Translations under genes and position numbers: made by a program
Shown here: positions 56,145 to 64,000 of the stretch, piece by piece
How positions within the stretch are numbered: the first letter of the stretch is position 1
Layout of the letters: the number at the start of each line of letters is the position of its first letter
Notes under the pieces: model-generated
Seen by the model: the letters and a program-made list of their open reading frames with translations, nothing else
What the model was told of the DNA's origin: nothing
Database searches by the model: none
Assembly: GCA_963663495.1 (NCBI GenBank)
Contig: OY760427.1
Coordinates: 744,001-808,000, forward strand
Source: G963663495 sp963663495
Lineage (GTDB): Bacteria > Bacteroidota > Rhodothermia > Rhodothermales > Bin80
Reading direction: 5' to 3'
DNA length: 64,000 nt

Positions 56145-56736
56145 GATTACCCGTCCAGAGACGTATTGCGCGCTCTGAAAGGCGCTCGGTAGGCCGTTTA
56201 CGGGTGATTCCGGGCAGAAAAACGGGGATATCCGCGTTTTTTGTGTACTTGAAGCCTGATCTGCACACCGGGTGTGTCCGGCCGCAGCAGGAAACCGGGC
56301 CTGCGAGAGCGTTTATTGAGGTTCTACGGGCCGCTGTGCGGCGAAAAGCCAGCTGTTGGACCAAAAACAGCCTGCACGAGCCCCTTTTTGGCCCAATGGA
56401 GGCGCTCCCCGTTGCCACTCCCGCGGTCTTATCCGCATAATCACCCGTCCGGAGACGTACTGCGCGCTCTGAAAGGCGCTCGGCAGGCCGTTTGCAGGTG
56501 ATGCCGGGCAGAAAAACGGGGATATTCGCGTTTGTTGTGCACTTGAAGCCTGATCTGCATACCGGGTGTGTCCGGCCGCAGCAGGAAACCGGGCCTGCGA
56601 GAGCGTTTATTGAGGTTCTACGGGCCGCTGTGCGGCGAAAAGCCGGCTGTTTGTACAAAAACAGCGGTGTTATACCATTCCGTGCAGGTTACAAATATTG
56701 AATACTTTATGCACCGTTTTCCGTGCACGCAATAAC

Positions 56737-57186
56737 CTACACGCGCGATGTATGGTGTCGTCGGCGTTTTGGTGGCAGATATGGGCGCGTTTCTGCACGC
56801 GAACGGCTTCGTTGAGCCCTTTTGCGTGCGCTGGCATCGCTATAGCGGCTTAAAGCGTACGATCTGGAGGCATTGTAGCCTGCCATGCGTGTGATTAGCT
56901 CCGAAAACGTGCCAATCTTTTCAACCGTGGCACGGTGCGCCCGGATATCGTGCTCATAGTAGTATTGCACGGCCACATTCTTGTTCTGGCAAGCATGGAT
57001 CAATCGTACGCGTTCCAATAGTGCTGTTAGCCAGCTCGGCAGCTCTTTAACACAGGGCAGTCTGCTTCCTTGATGGCCTTGGTCATCCCTCTGTGCACAG
57101 CAATTGGCATCCTTACAGGCCTGCACAAGGCCTTTTTGGCCCAATGGAGGTGCTTTCCGTTGCCGCTCCCGTGGTCTTATCCGCAT
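56737..57186 (-). CDS. Hypothetical basic protein, repeat copy 2
   Basis: 149 codons, the tandem duplicate of the frame at 55,695-56,144. It differs at only a few residues (for example E to Q near residue 17, V to F in the KIGTxSELITR segment, D to A in AGYNxSRSYALS, R to K before the basic tail), and both stay open. Function unknown. Confidence 0.4.
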   Translation of the reverse strand: MRIRPRERQRKAPPLGQKGLVQACKDANCCAQRDDQGHQGSRLPCVKELPSWLTALLERVRLIHACQNKNVAVQYYYEHDIRAHRATVEKIGTFSELITRMAGYNASRSYALSRYSDASARKRAQRSRSRAETRPYLPPKRRRHHTSRV

Positions 57187-57646
57187 GATTACCCGTCCAG
57201 AGACGTATTGCGCGCTCTGAAAGGCGCTCGGTAGGCCGTTTACGGGTGATTCCGGGCAGAAAAACGGGGATATCCGCGTTTTTTGTGTACTTGAAGCCTG
57301 ATCTGCACACCGGGTGTGTCCGGCCGCAGCAGGAAACCGGGCCTGCGAGAGCGTTTATTGAGGTTCCACGGGCCGCTGTGCGGCGAAAAGCCAGCTGTTT
57401 GTACAAAAACAGCCTGCACGAGCCCCTTTTTGGCCCAATGGAGGCGCTCCCCGTTGCCACTCCCGCGGTCTTATCCGCATAATCACCCGTCCGGAGACGT
57501 ACTGCGCGCTCTAAAAGTACTCTACAGCCCGTTTGCGGGTGATTCCAGGCAGAAAATCGGGAAGGCAGCGCTTTTGTGTACCAGGGGAAGAGTGTTGAAG
57601 TACCCTCGCTGCTGTAAAAGCCCCTCCCATTCGGTATTCGTATCTC

Positions 57647-58714
57647 TCATGCCTGCTGCTCGGACACCTCATCAGCAAACAATGCCGACCGCATCGGTAA
57701 TAACTTCGACGCATGCTCCAGTCTGCGCATGCGTGATTCCATCTCCAACAGCAACAGCGCCAACTGCGCCCGTCGCTCCTGTGGCGGATACCAGTGACGA
57801 AGGCCGCGCAACTGCTTGACCAGCCTGTGCGAGGTATGCATCAAACAACGGGTGCTCCTAAGACTCGGACTCAGCATCTCGTACAAGCCCGTACCATGCA
57901 GCGTCAGTGTTCGGTCCAGATCCTGCAGCAGCCATTGCGCCGCAGATCGGTTGCACCGTTGTAACTCGGCATGGATCCGCATCAGGGAACTGTGGGCCTC
58001 CTGTCGGTCCGGTAATTGATAAGCACGCGAGATGGCGCCCTTTACACGGCGTTGATCCTCATCGGCAAGATAGCTGACTACACGCTCGCGCTTGGCCATC
58101 TGGCAATGCTGCAGGCATACATGCATGCCCAAGCTCTGACCAAGAACTCGTGTTAGCCCCGCCTGTCCAGATGTGATGCAAAGCAGGCCCCGATCCACAC
58201 ACAAACCGCGCTCGCACAACCCTTGTAGCAGCTGCCGCACCGCCCCGGTATCCTGCACCGTGGACTCTGTAAATCCCAGCATATGCCGATACCCCTCTGC
58301 GGTAACGGCCATGCAAAGCAACAATGAACGACCGTACACCGATGTGGCATCCATCCACAGAGCCACGTAATCTTCCCCGCCTATGTGCCGACCCTCAAAG
58401 ACCTCCAAGGCCTGGTTGCGCACCTCGCGCAAATAGGCATTATCCTGACCACCACCACCTTGTAACGAGGCCTCCTTCGCCTCCAGAACACGGGACGACT
58501 CCTCTGTTTGCGTCTTGCCGTCCGTAGGGGATGATGGAACCGCATTCACACCCGGGCTGGCCGACTCCTCTTGTTGCACATCCGACTCCAGACTGCATGT
58601 CAGGCGTTGTGCAAGCTCGGTGCATTGTCGCAGGAGAAAATATCGCAGCGACCGACCGGATTGACCCGCGTCGCGAAGCATCTGATCAAGCTCCGAAAGA
58701 TCATCTGAAGGCAT
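57647..58714 (-). CDS. IS256 transposase-like protein lacking catalytic residues
   Basis: 355 aa from ATG 58,714. The C-terminal ~240 residues align with the canonical transposase of the same element: LWMDATSVYGRSLLLCMAVTA versus LLIDGKYLQECQIVLCMGITA, and RGLCVDRGLLCITSGQAGL versus RGLCYDQGLLCVVDGAKGL. Only the first Asp survives. The second Asp becomes Ser (ITSGQ), the signature His of CTWHKRENV is Ala (HCQMAKRERVV), and TNIIENVN reads TRCLMHTSH, so the Glu is lost. The frame is intact for over 1 kb, arguing against simple decay. The N-terminal 115 residues are acidic and Ser/Gln-rich, unlike the DNA-binding region of the active copy. It could be a regulator, structural partner or inhibitor of the active transposase. 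Confidence 0.8.
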   Translation of the reverse strand: MPSDDLSELDQMLRDAGQSGRSLRYFLLRQCTELAQRLTCSLESDVQQEESASPGVNAVPSSPTDGKTQTEESSRVLEAKEASLQGGGGQDNAYLREVRNQALEVFEGRHIGGEDYVALWMDATSVYGRSLLLCMAVTAEGYRHMLGFTESTVQDTGAVRQLLQGLCERGLCVDRGLLCITSGQAGLTRVLGQSLGMHVCLQHCQMAKRERVVSYLADEDQRRVKGAISRAYQLPDRQEAHSSLMRIHAELQRCNRSAAQWLLQDLDRTLTLHGTGLYEMLSPSLRSTRCLMHTSHRLVKQLRGLRHWYPPQERRAQLALLLLEMESRMRRLEHASKLLPMRSALFADEVSEQQA

Positions 58715-59243
58715 CTTGGAAGAAAATAATTGGCTCGTGTAAAAGGCTCCGAATACTCCTAAACATTCGCGACCCTCGTTTTATAAGCCAACTACTTCTG
58801 GCACCATGCCGGTCAGCAGGGTGGCGGAGTGGTCCGTAGTACCGTTGATGCGGGGTAATGCCCGCGGAGGGAAGGGGTCGCAGGTGCGGAGTGGTGTTCA
58901 AAGAGGGAAGGGCTACGGTAAATGGCAACGTCCTACAAACCGGTTAATGGTCAGGGACCTTAGCGACATCACATGCGAAAGTGAAGGAAGCGCACCCCGG
59001 GAAGCCGGGGTACGTGTTAGTCGAGGCGTAAACAGGCTTAGCTGCGAGTTGTAGGGAATGTCGGGCAGGCGTTGGAGGGTGCTCCCCTTCATTTAGACAA
59101 TGCCCCCTATTTCAGATAACTTTTCCGAGTGCGAGTTGCATGATCCGCCTGGAGAGCCCGGTGCGGGAAAACCGCACGCCGGGTTCGGTGAGCGGCGGGC
59201 GGAAACGTGCTCTACGGAGTAACGCGCCGCCCGCCGACTCTAC

Positions 59244-59543
59244 GACGGCATGGGGGAACGGTATAGTGGGATGCTAGCCTGCAATATTCATGATGTACCC
59301 TGTTCGGGTCTAAAAGTGCTGTTTCGGTACCTGCAGGACCGATTGTGCGTTGTTCATGCGTAGGGACGACCATGAGAGGGGCTGAAAACACCAGTTTAGG
59401 CCCTTTTCCCGACTCGATAGCGGTCACATTACCGAGATTTTGGGAAGACGTCTGTCGGGTAGACGCACCTCTGCCTACCTTCTCTTTCCGCATTCCGCGT
59501 TGGGCGCCTGCGGTGTCGAAGCGCAGGCGCAAATATGACTTAG
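59244..59543. other. Spacer between intron 2 and the IS1380-type gene
   Basis: About 300 bases. It probably includes the 3' flank and end of the IS1380-type element. An overlapping 131-codon minus-strand frame (59,212-59,607) is not convincing as a gene. The exact end of the IS1380-type element could not be fixed by eye. Confidence 0.35.
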
Positions 59544-61058
59544 CTAGCTCTTCATGGGAAGCGTGATCCATGTGAGTTGACAATAACGTCGCCAAAATTG
59601 CTCCCATGCAGCATCTGCGCTGGCGGCAATGTGGATAACGATGTTGCGCGCGTGTTGTACGAAGCGGGCCCCCACCTTGAGTACACGCTCGCGATAGGTG
59701 CTCAGACTTATCTGGGATTCGTCAGGCTCCCGCATAAGGCAGCGCCCCACATGCATGAGCTGATAAGTTAGAAGGTATACCTGTAGCAGGACCTCGTTCT
59801 CGGCTCGGATCTCGGCATCCTGTTCCGACTCATCCTGTTCCGACTCATCCTGTTCCGACCCATCCTGTTCCGACCCATCCTGTTCCGACTCATCCTGTTC
59901 CGACTCATCAGGCACCCGCACTACAGGCCGGCCCTTATAGTGTGTCTTCGGACGGAGAACCGACGACAGCGCCATGGAGCAAGCCGCATTCAGCTCCCCG
60001 AAGTGCTTTTCCGCCTTTCCTCTCTTCCGGTACAGATTCACAAGCTGCTCTGCCGGATAGGCTTCTACATCCAGATCGGTGATCAGATAGAAATGCCGCG
60101 GAAAAAGCTCTCCCGGCACCGGAACAACCACGAGCACCACACGACGCTCTACGGACCAGCACTTTGCACGGTAGCGCAGTTCGTGGTAGCATTCGTCCGA
60201 CGGCTGATCACCCTCCAAATGAGGCGCCGCAAACCCGTCAATCACATCGTTTCCTTTCAGACGCATCACGTAGCCGATACGGTCGTTCTCCAGCTTATCA
60301 CATAATTCGCCACTGTTGAAGCCTGCGTCCAATCGGACAATGACCTTGTCGGCCACATGTTCACGCAATGCCAGCCCAATGCGTCGAATGAAACCGTAGC
60401 AGTCCTTCACCACATTCTGCGTGCCCCCTCGCAATTCCGCCCCCAACATGTCGCCCGACTCACCGCATATGGCGATAAGGGGCAGAAAGATGGTGCGCTT
60501 GTAATATCCGTTCCACTTGCTGCCCTGCTGCTTGCCATGTGTATCTACCGGTACACCGTCCACATCAAAGACCACCTCGGGGCGGCGCTTCCCGCCACCA
60601 CGCTGCAGCAGGTGCTCCATGGCGAATGTCTCTACAAAAAGGCGCAACTTCTTGAAATTCTTTTTCCCGGCCAACATGTGCACGAAGCGAGACATGGTTG
60701 GCTGGGATGCCAGGGACCTATCGTCCTGTAATGCCCTCATACCCCTTTTGGAAGAAGTGGCCACGCGCATGGCGGGGTCCCTTCGAAGCTTGTCCGCATC
60801 TGACTGACGTCCCCACCCCTGCACATGTTGCAGCAGTAACTGCCGCACTAACTCCTCAAGGCTATGCGTAATCCGAGCTTGGGACCGATTGTCCTTAAGC
60901 ACGGAAGCGAGTCGGCATGCCAAGGTGCTGATCACCATGAGCAGGCGCATAGGAATGACGCCGGCATCCGATGTTAGATTATCGGTCTTGGAGCGTACAA
61001 CTTTAACGGATTTATTGAACTGGCAAGCGAACAGAAGGTTGGATTTGGGATCTTGCAT
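59544..61058 (-). CDS. IS1380-family transposase with pentapeptide repeat
   Basis: ATG 61,058 (MQDPKSNLLFACQFNKSVKV) is preferred; 504 aa. It is a DDE transposase of IS1380 type: QPTMSRFVHMLAGKKNFKKL, VVFDVDGVPVDTHGKQQGS (first Asp), DKVIVRLDAGFNSGELCDKLE (second Asp), NLYRKRGKAEKHFGELNAA (Glu region) and YQLMHVGRCLM. Between the last two blocks, six repeats of a DESEQ/DGSEQ pentapeptide extend an acidic loop. The region upstream to 61,452 (including an AT-rich stretch at 61,130-61,170) holds no gene. No frameshift is seen. Confidence 0.88.
   Translation of the reverse strand: MQDPKSNLLFACQFNKSVKVVRSKTDNLTSDAGVIPMRLLMVISTLACRLASVLKDNRSQARITHSLEELVRQLLLQHVQGWGRQSDADKLRRDPAMRVATSSKRGMRALQDDRSLASQPTMSRFVHMLAGKKNFKKLRLFVETFAMEHLLQRGGGKRRPEVVFDVDGVPVDTHGKQQGSKWNGYYKRTIFLPLIAICGESGDMLGAELRGGTQNVVKDCYGFIRRIGLALREHVADKVIVRLDAGFNSGELCDKLENDRIGYVMRLKGNDVIDGFAAPHLEGDQPSDECYHELRYRAKCWSVERRVVLVVVPVPGELFPRHFYLITDLDVEAYPAEQLVNLYRKRGKAEKHFGELNAACSMALSSVLRPKTHYKGRPVVRVPDESEQDESEQDGSEQDGSEQDESEQDESEQDAEIRAENEVLLQVYLLTYQLMHVGRCLMREPDESQISLSTYRERVLKVGARFVQHARNIVIHIAASADAAWEQFWRRYCQLTWITLPMKS
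59821..59910 (-). repeat. Six 15-bp tandem repeats inside the IS1380-type transposase
   Basis: Unit TGTTCCGACTCATCC on the plus strand, six contiguous copies with an A/C variant (GACTC or GACCC), encoding (D-E/G-S-E-Q) repeats. The period is a multiple of three, so copy-number change would keep the frame. It has no spacers and is not a CRISPR array. Confidence 0.95.
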
Positions 61059-61452
61059 CGGGTGTGTTACAGGGTGAATGGGTATTGGGGTTTCTGAACG
61101 TTTGAGCATCGCACAGGATCCCATTCAAACCGTGTATAATCAACATATTACATCATAATATTAAACGACGATTCCCCGCCACTTAACTCCCTCATGAATA
61201 AGGGAGGGCTAGGGCTGCCCCTCCCCCATAAATCATCCATCACGGTTCGATTGTTCGTCAGTTCTGGTCAACTCTCGCTGGCATGGCTGTCGGAATATCT
61301 CGGGTATTTCGGCCTGACAGGTATGGTGTGTGACTTGAGGTGAATAATGCCGTCCTCTCGTGCGGATACGCGATCTCTTCCTGCGCCGCTTCCACTGCCA
61401 TCCTACCACTTCATGTATTTGACATTTTGCTACTTGTTTTTTATGTTGCGGC

Positions 61453-63744
61453 GTGTTTCAACGAAGTCAGGTCTTACGAACGCTCACCGCTCCCTGCAAT
61501 GGAGAGCGTTTGGACAGGGTTCTTGCCGACGATCGTTGGCGGTTTCGCACGCAGATAGCGCGCGCTGTCTGTGAAGAGTTCGGGTTTGTTGATGCACGGG
61601 GCGAACCGCAGGTGAGCAACTGTGCGCAGGCTTTATCGAAGTTGGAGGCCCGGGGGAGGATGGTGTTGCCCAAGCCCGAGAATTGTAATGCGGCTAAGGC
61701 GGAACCGCGTAGGCGCGAGGAGCGGGTACCGGATCCGATAGCGTTACCGGACACGGTACACGGTGTCCGGGGGTTGACGATTGAGTTGGTTGAGACGGAC
61801 GAGCAGCGTATGGTGTGGAACACGTTGCTGCACTTTGAGCATCCGAGGCGTACGACCACATTTGTGGGAGCGCAGGTACGCTATCTGATAGGCAGTGCCC
61901 ATGGTTACCTGGGAGCGGTGGGATTTTCGGCGGCGGCGTTGTGCCTGGCGCCCAGAGAGCACTGGATGGCGTGGAGTGATGAGCAGCGCAAGGCGCATTT
62001 GCACCGTGTGGTGTGTTTGAGTCGTTTTCTGATACGGGGGCAGTGTCAGGATTTGGCCAGCCATGTACTGGGTAAGGTATTGAGACGGTTGGCAGATGAT
62101 TTTCAGGGACGGTACTGTTACCGTCCCTGGGTTGTCGAAACGTATGTGGATCCCCAAGGGGGAGGAGCGTGTTTTGAGGTGAACAATTTTGTATTGATCG
62201 GCCATACCGCAGGCGGAAAGCGGCACAAGGAGGCAAAGGAAGAGGATCCCAAGGGGCTGTATGTATACGAGTTGGACAAAGAATGGCGCGGGACCTTGGG
62301 GGTACCGGAGGAGGAGTTGCGTCCGGTGAGGGATCCGCACGAGGGGATTGACAGTGCGCAGTGGGCCGAAACGGAGTTTGGCGGAGCGCCATTGGGAGAC
62401 AGGCGGTTGTCTGTGCGACTGGTAAAGAGTACGTCCATGTTGGCCGATGTGATAGGCCACAGCATTACCGCGCATACGGATGCGGACCGCGCGGCGGTGA
62501 AGGGGCATTACCGGTTATTGGAGAGCAAGAAGGACAAAACGGTAACGCCGGAGAACATATTGGCGCCGCATCGTGGGCGTACGATAGAGCGCATGCGTAG
62601 TCAGGAGACCGTGTTATGCATCCAGGACACGACGAAGTTGCGGTACAGTACGCGGCCGGCGTGTACGGATTTGGAGGTAATAGGGAGTAATCAGACGACG
62701 GCGAAGACGCTGGGGTTGCCGTTGCATGCGACGCTGGTGGTGACGGAGGATGGATTGACGTTGGGGGTGTTGCGTGGCAGCTTCAAGGATCCGGAGGAGG
62801 GTCCGCATGTTCCGCGGACGCAGCAGTGGATAGACGGGTTCAAGGATATATGCGAGGCGGCGGAGGAGCTGTCCGGCGAGACGCAGGTGATCTGTGTTGC
62901 GGACCGGGAGGCGGACAGCTTTGCTATGTTTGCCGAGCAGCGCAGACAGGGTAAGGCGGAGGTATTGATACGAGCGAAGCATGATCGCAAGCTGTTTGCG
63001 GTAATGCGCAGTGGTAAGGCTCCGGGGAATGTGGAGATAGAGATACAGCGGGTGACGGCGCGCAAGAAGCAGGCGCGCAAGCAGGCACGGAAGGGTCGCA
63101 GTTACCGGATGGTCAATACGGAGGTACGCTACGGGAGGTTCTTGTTGCCGGATCCGAAGAACGAGGAGGAGCCGGTGGTGATGTACGGGGTGCATGTGAT
63201 GGAGGTGGAGCCTCCGGGGGATGCGCTGCCGGTGGAGTGGATGCTATTGACCAGCATGGAGGTAGGGAGCGTAGCGGATGCACGGCGGGTGTTGGCAATG
63301 TATCTCAAGCGGTGGCGGGTGGAAGACTTCTTCCGCGTGCTCAAGAGTGGGTGCAAGGTAGAGCGTTTGGGTCTGCGTACCTCGTTGCGTCTGCAGCGAG
63401 CAATAACGATGTATTGTGTGATATCCTGGCGCGTCATGACCTTGGTGCAATTGGGTCGGGAGGTGCCGGAGCTGGACGCGGATGTCTTTTTCACGGAGAT
63501 GGAGCTGCGATTCTTGGAAGGATATGCAGCACGGGTAAAGCTGCCGAAGCCCAGTACTTTGGGAGCTGCTATCCTGAGCGTAGCGGTGCTCGGCGGTTAT
63601 CAGAACCGCACTCGTGATGGACTGGTGGGTTACCAGATCATGTGGCGTGGCCTAGAGAGGTTACACCTAATGACATTGGGATACGAGGTAAGAGACGAAC
63701 AATTGAGTGCATGTTCGCACGGGAATTCATCTGGGTTCATATAA
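61453..63744 (+). CDS. IS4-type (Tn5-like) transposase with N-terminal DUF4338 domain
   Basis: 763 aa from GTG 61,453 (no better start is evident). Residues ~1-280 form a DUF4338 domain (HGYLGAVGFSAAALCLAPRE, WMAWSDEQRK, LASHVLGKVLRRLADDF). Next is the IS4/Tn5-type DNA-binding domain (QWAETEFGGAPLGDRRLSVRL), then the DDE core: VLCIQDTTKLRYS (first Asp), VICVADREADSFAMF (second Asp), and YLKRWRVEDFFRVLKSGCKVE with the YREK-like motif carrying the Glu. It appears intact. The DUF4338 domain is also the core of DruA-type proteins and of the truncated copy at 22,834-23,610; here it is physically part of a transposase. Confidence 0.92.
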   Translation: MFQRSQVLRTLTAPCNGERLDRVLADDRWRFRTQIARAVCEEFGFVDARGEPQVSNCAQALSKLEARGRMVLPKPENCNAAKAEPRRREERVPDPIALPDTVHGVRGLTIELVETDEQRMVWNTLLHFEHPRRTTTFVGAQVRYLIGSAHGYLGAVGFSAAALCLAPREHWMAWSDEQRKAHLHRVVCLSRFLIRGQCQDLASHVLGKVLRRLADDFQGRYCYRPWVVETYVDPQGGGACFEVNNFVLIGHTAGGKRHKEAKEEDPKGLYVYELDKEWRGTLGVPEEELRPVRDPHEGIDSAQWAETEFGGAPLGDRRLSVRLVKSTSMLADVIGHSITAHTDADRAAVKGHYRLLESKKDKTVTPENILAPHRGRTIERMRSQETVLCIQDTTKLRYSTRPACTDLEVIGSNQTTAKTLGLPLHATLVVTEDGLTLGVLRGSFKDPEEGPHVPRTQQWIDGFKDICEAAEELSGETQVICVADREADSFAMFAEQRRQGKAEVLIRAKHDRKLFAVMRSGKAPGNVEIEIQRVTARKKQARKQARKGRSYRMVNTEVRYGRFLLPDPKNEEEPVVMYGVHVMEVEPPGDALPVEWMLLTSMEVGSVADARRVLAMYLKRWRVEDFFRVLKSGCKVERLGLRTSLRLQRAITMYCVISWRVMTLVQLGREVPELDADVFFTEMELRFLEGYAARVKLPKPSTLGAAILSVAVLGGYQNRTRDGLVGYQIMWRGLERLHLMTLGYEVRDEQLSACSHGNSSGFI

Positions 63745-63796
63745 ATGGCATATCAACCTGCCTGATGTGGGCCTATGCCCCAGTGGCTACACCTGC

Positions 63797-64000
63797 GTGA
63801 GCGTGCGGTGAACTTGCATCTTGATTAGGTGACGGGTTCTGTAGAGCTTACCCGTAGACGTGAGAACCCAGACCCCGGACCGCCCGCCTGGTACAGCCCA
63901 GACGTACGGCGGAAGAGATGTTTCCGCTGGTAGAGCAGTATAACGAAAGGACCCGGTCCGCAGCGGCGTCTTGCGCAGAGCAGGGCATCTCGTACGGACC
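63797..64000 (+). mobile_element. IS66 element left end with start of Orf1 (runs off the window)
   Basis: The end-like GTGAGCGTGCGGTGAAC at 63,797 is followed by a leader matching the IS66 remnant at 23,830-23,960. The Orf1 frame opens at ATG 63,918: MFPLVEQYNERTRSAAAS, then CAEQGISYG, the helix-turn-helix N-terminus of the IS66 TnpA-type accessory protein. It continues beyond base 64,000. Unlike the earlier remnant it has no internal stop in the visible part. Confidence 0.8.

Larger units (their letters stand above)
55540..57560. repeat. Two tandem copies of a 1,042-bp unit with 294-bp sub-repeats
   Basis: Many landmarks recur exactly 1,042 bp apart, for example CGGCTGTTTGTACAAAAACA (55,602 and 56,644) and CACAAGGCCTTTTT (56,081 and 57,123). 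Inside each unit a 294-bp block is itself repeated (starts near 56,081/56,375 and 57,123/57,417; landmark TTTTTGGCCCAATGGAGG). Copies differ by only a few bases, so the duplication is recent. It sits between the two transposase-like genes of the IS256-type element. Confidence 0.9.
54101..58810 (-). mobile_element. 4.7-kb IS256-type transposon with two transposase-like genes
   Basis: Perfect 23-bp inverted repeats (54,101-54,123 and 58,788-58,810; outer part GGCATGGTGCCAGAAGTAG) are flanked by a perfect 9-bp duplication GGTCAGCAG at 54,092-54,100 and 58,811-58,819. Such duplication size fits the IS256 family. Inside, all on the minus strand, are a transposase-like protein without catalytic residues (57,647-58,714), a duplicated ~1-kb unit, and a canonical Mutator-type transposase (54,125-55,420). 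Typical IS256 elements are about 1.3-1.5 kb with a single gene, so this is an enlarged form. Confidence 0.92.
53709..59243 (+). mobile_element. Group II intron 2, ORF-less, split by an IS256-type transposon
   Basis: The 5' end is GTGCGCCG at 53,709 (GUGYG boundary). Domain V lies at 59,154-59,187 (GAGCCCGGTGCG, GAAA-type loop, CGCACGCCGGGTTC). It is followed by a domain VI stem built from GGCGGGCGG and CCGCCCGCC, and a 3' end near GACTCTAC at 59,243. Removing the inserted transposon and one 9-bp duplication leaves only ~816 nt, too short to encode a reverse transcriptase, and no RT motif is visible. It is therefore an ORF-less or deleted intron that would need a maturase in trans. The boundaries are by motif and approximate. 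Confidence 0.75.

Noticed and set aside
56071..56658. 195-codon minus-strand frame with an internal 98-residue repeat
   Set aside because: It is the by-product of the 294-bp DNA sub-repeat (a multiple of three). It is rich in residues unlike a folded protein and overlaps the better candidate frame.
59212..59607. 131-codon minus-strand frame overlapping the IS1380-type gene end
   Set aside because: It overlaps intron domain VI and the transposase 3' end, and has no recognisable domain.
59821..59910. Short tandem repeats considered as a CRISPR array
   Set aside because: The 15-bp units are contiguous with no spacers, are too short, and encode part of a transposase.

Overview
The window reads like the chromosome of a mid-GC member of Bacteroidota or its Rhodothermota relatives, possibly host-associated. 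This is inferred from the fused aspartokinase/homoserine dehydrogenase with dapB and dapA, an L-lysine 6-transaminase, a DUF6503-type lipoprotein, and a general lack of strong Shine-Dalgarno sites. The genome is heavily loaded with insertion sequences, and several metabolic and defence genes are decaying. No taxonomic marker other than gyrA is present, so the lineage is uncertain.

Positions 1-24,660 are a mobile-element graveyard. A partial sulfatase is followed by an IS1634-family element. Next comes a degraded iorA-iorB type molybdenum hydroxylase pair, whose iorB is split near codon 5 by a TnpB element. An ISNCY-type element follows, itself invaded by a group II intron with a broken reverse transcriptase, then a second TnpB element. 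At 14.5-20.1 kb lies a three-gene DUF262 / AAA-DUF3696 / unknown-protein operon that looks like a phage-defence system. Its first gene is cleanly interrupted by a second IS1634-type element. IS66 remnants, an intact ISNCY-type copy and a truncated DUF4338 transposase fragment close the region.

Positions 24,660-49,800 are the metabolic core. A GlcD-like FAD oxidase, an Fe-S (CCG-like) protein and uronate isomerase (uxaC) lie together. Then come tRNA-Ala(GGC), thrA-dapB-dapA joined by ATGA overlaps, a glycerophosphodiester phosphodiesterase, gyrA and lat. After a TnpB element there is a DUF6503 lipoprotein and a large NtrY-like histidine kinase. A leftward set follows: KduI/IolB-family isomerase, uxaB, cysS and an HhH-GPD protein. 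uxaC, uxaB and the KduI/IolB-family gene point to hexuronate catabolism split over two loci.

Positions 50,410-64,000 are again mobile: a fourth TnpB element, a solitary HsdR-N-like nuclease gene, and an ORF-less group II intron split by a 4.7-kb IS256-type transposon. That transposon carries one apparently active transposase, one full-length paralogue lacking catalytic residues, and a duplicated 1,042-bp unit. An IS1380-family gene with a pentapeptide repeat, an IS4-type transposase fused to DUF4338, and the left end of an IS66 element follow.

The most unusual signals are (i) four TnpB insertions bounded by short inverted repeats and 8-bp target duplications, features not expected of IS200/IS605 transposition, one of them with its first RuvC aspartate changed to tyrosine; (ii) the IS256-type transposon with a catalytically dead partner; and (iii) the interrupted DUF262-DUF3696 system.
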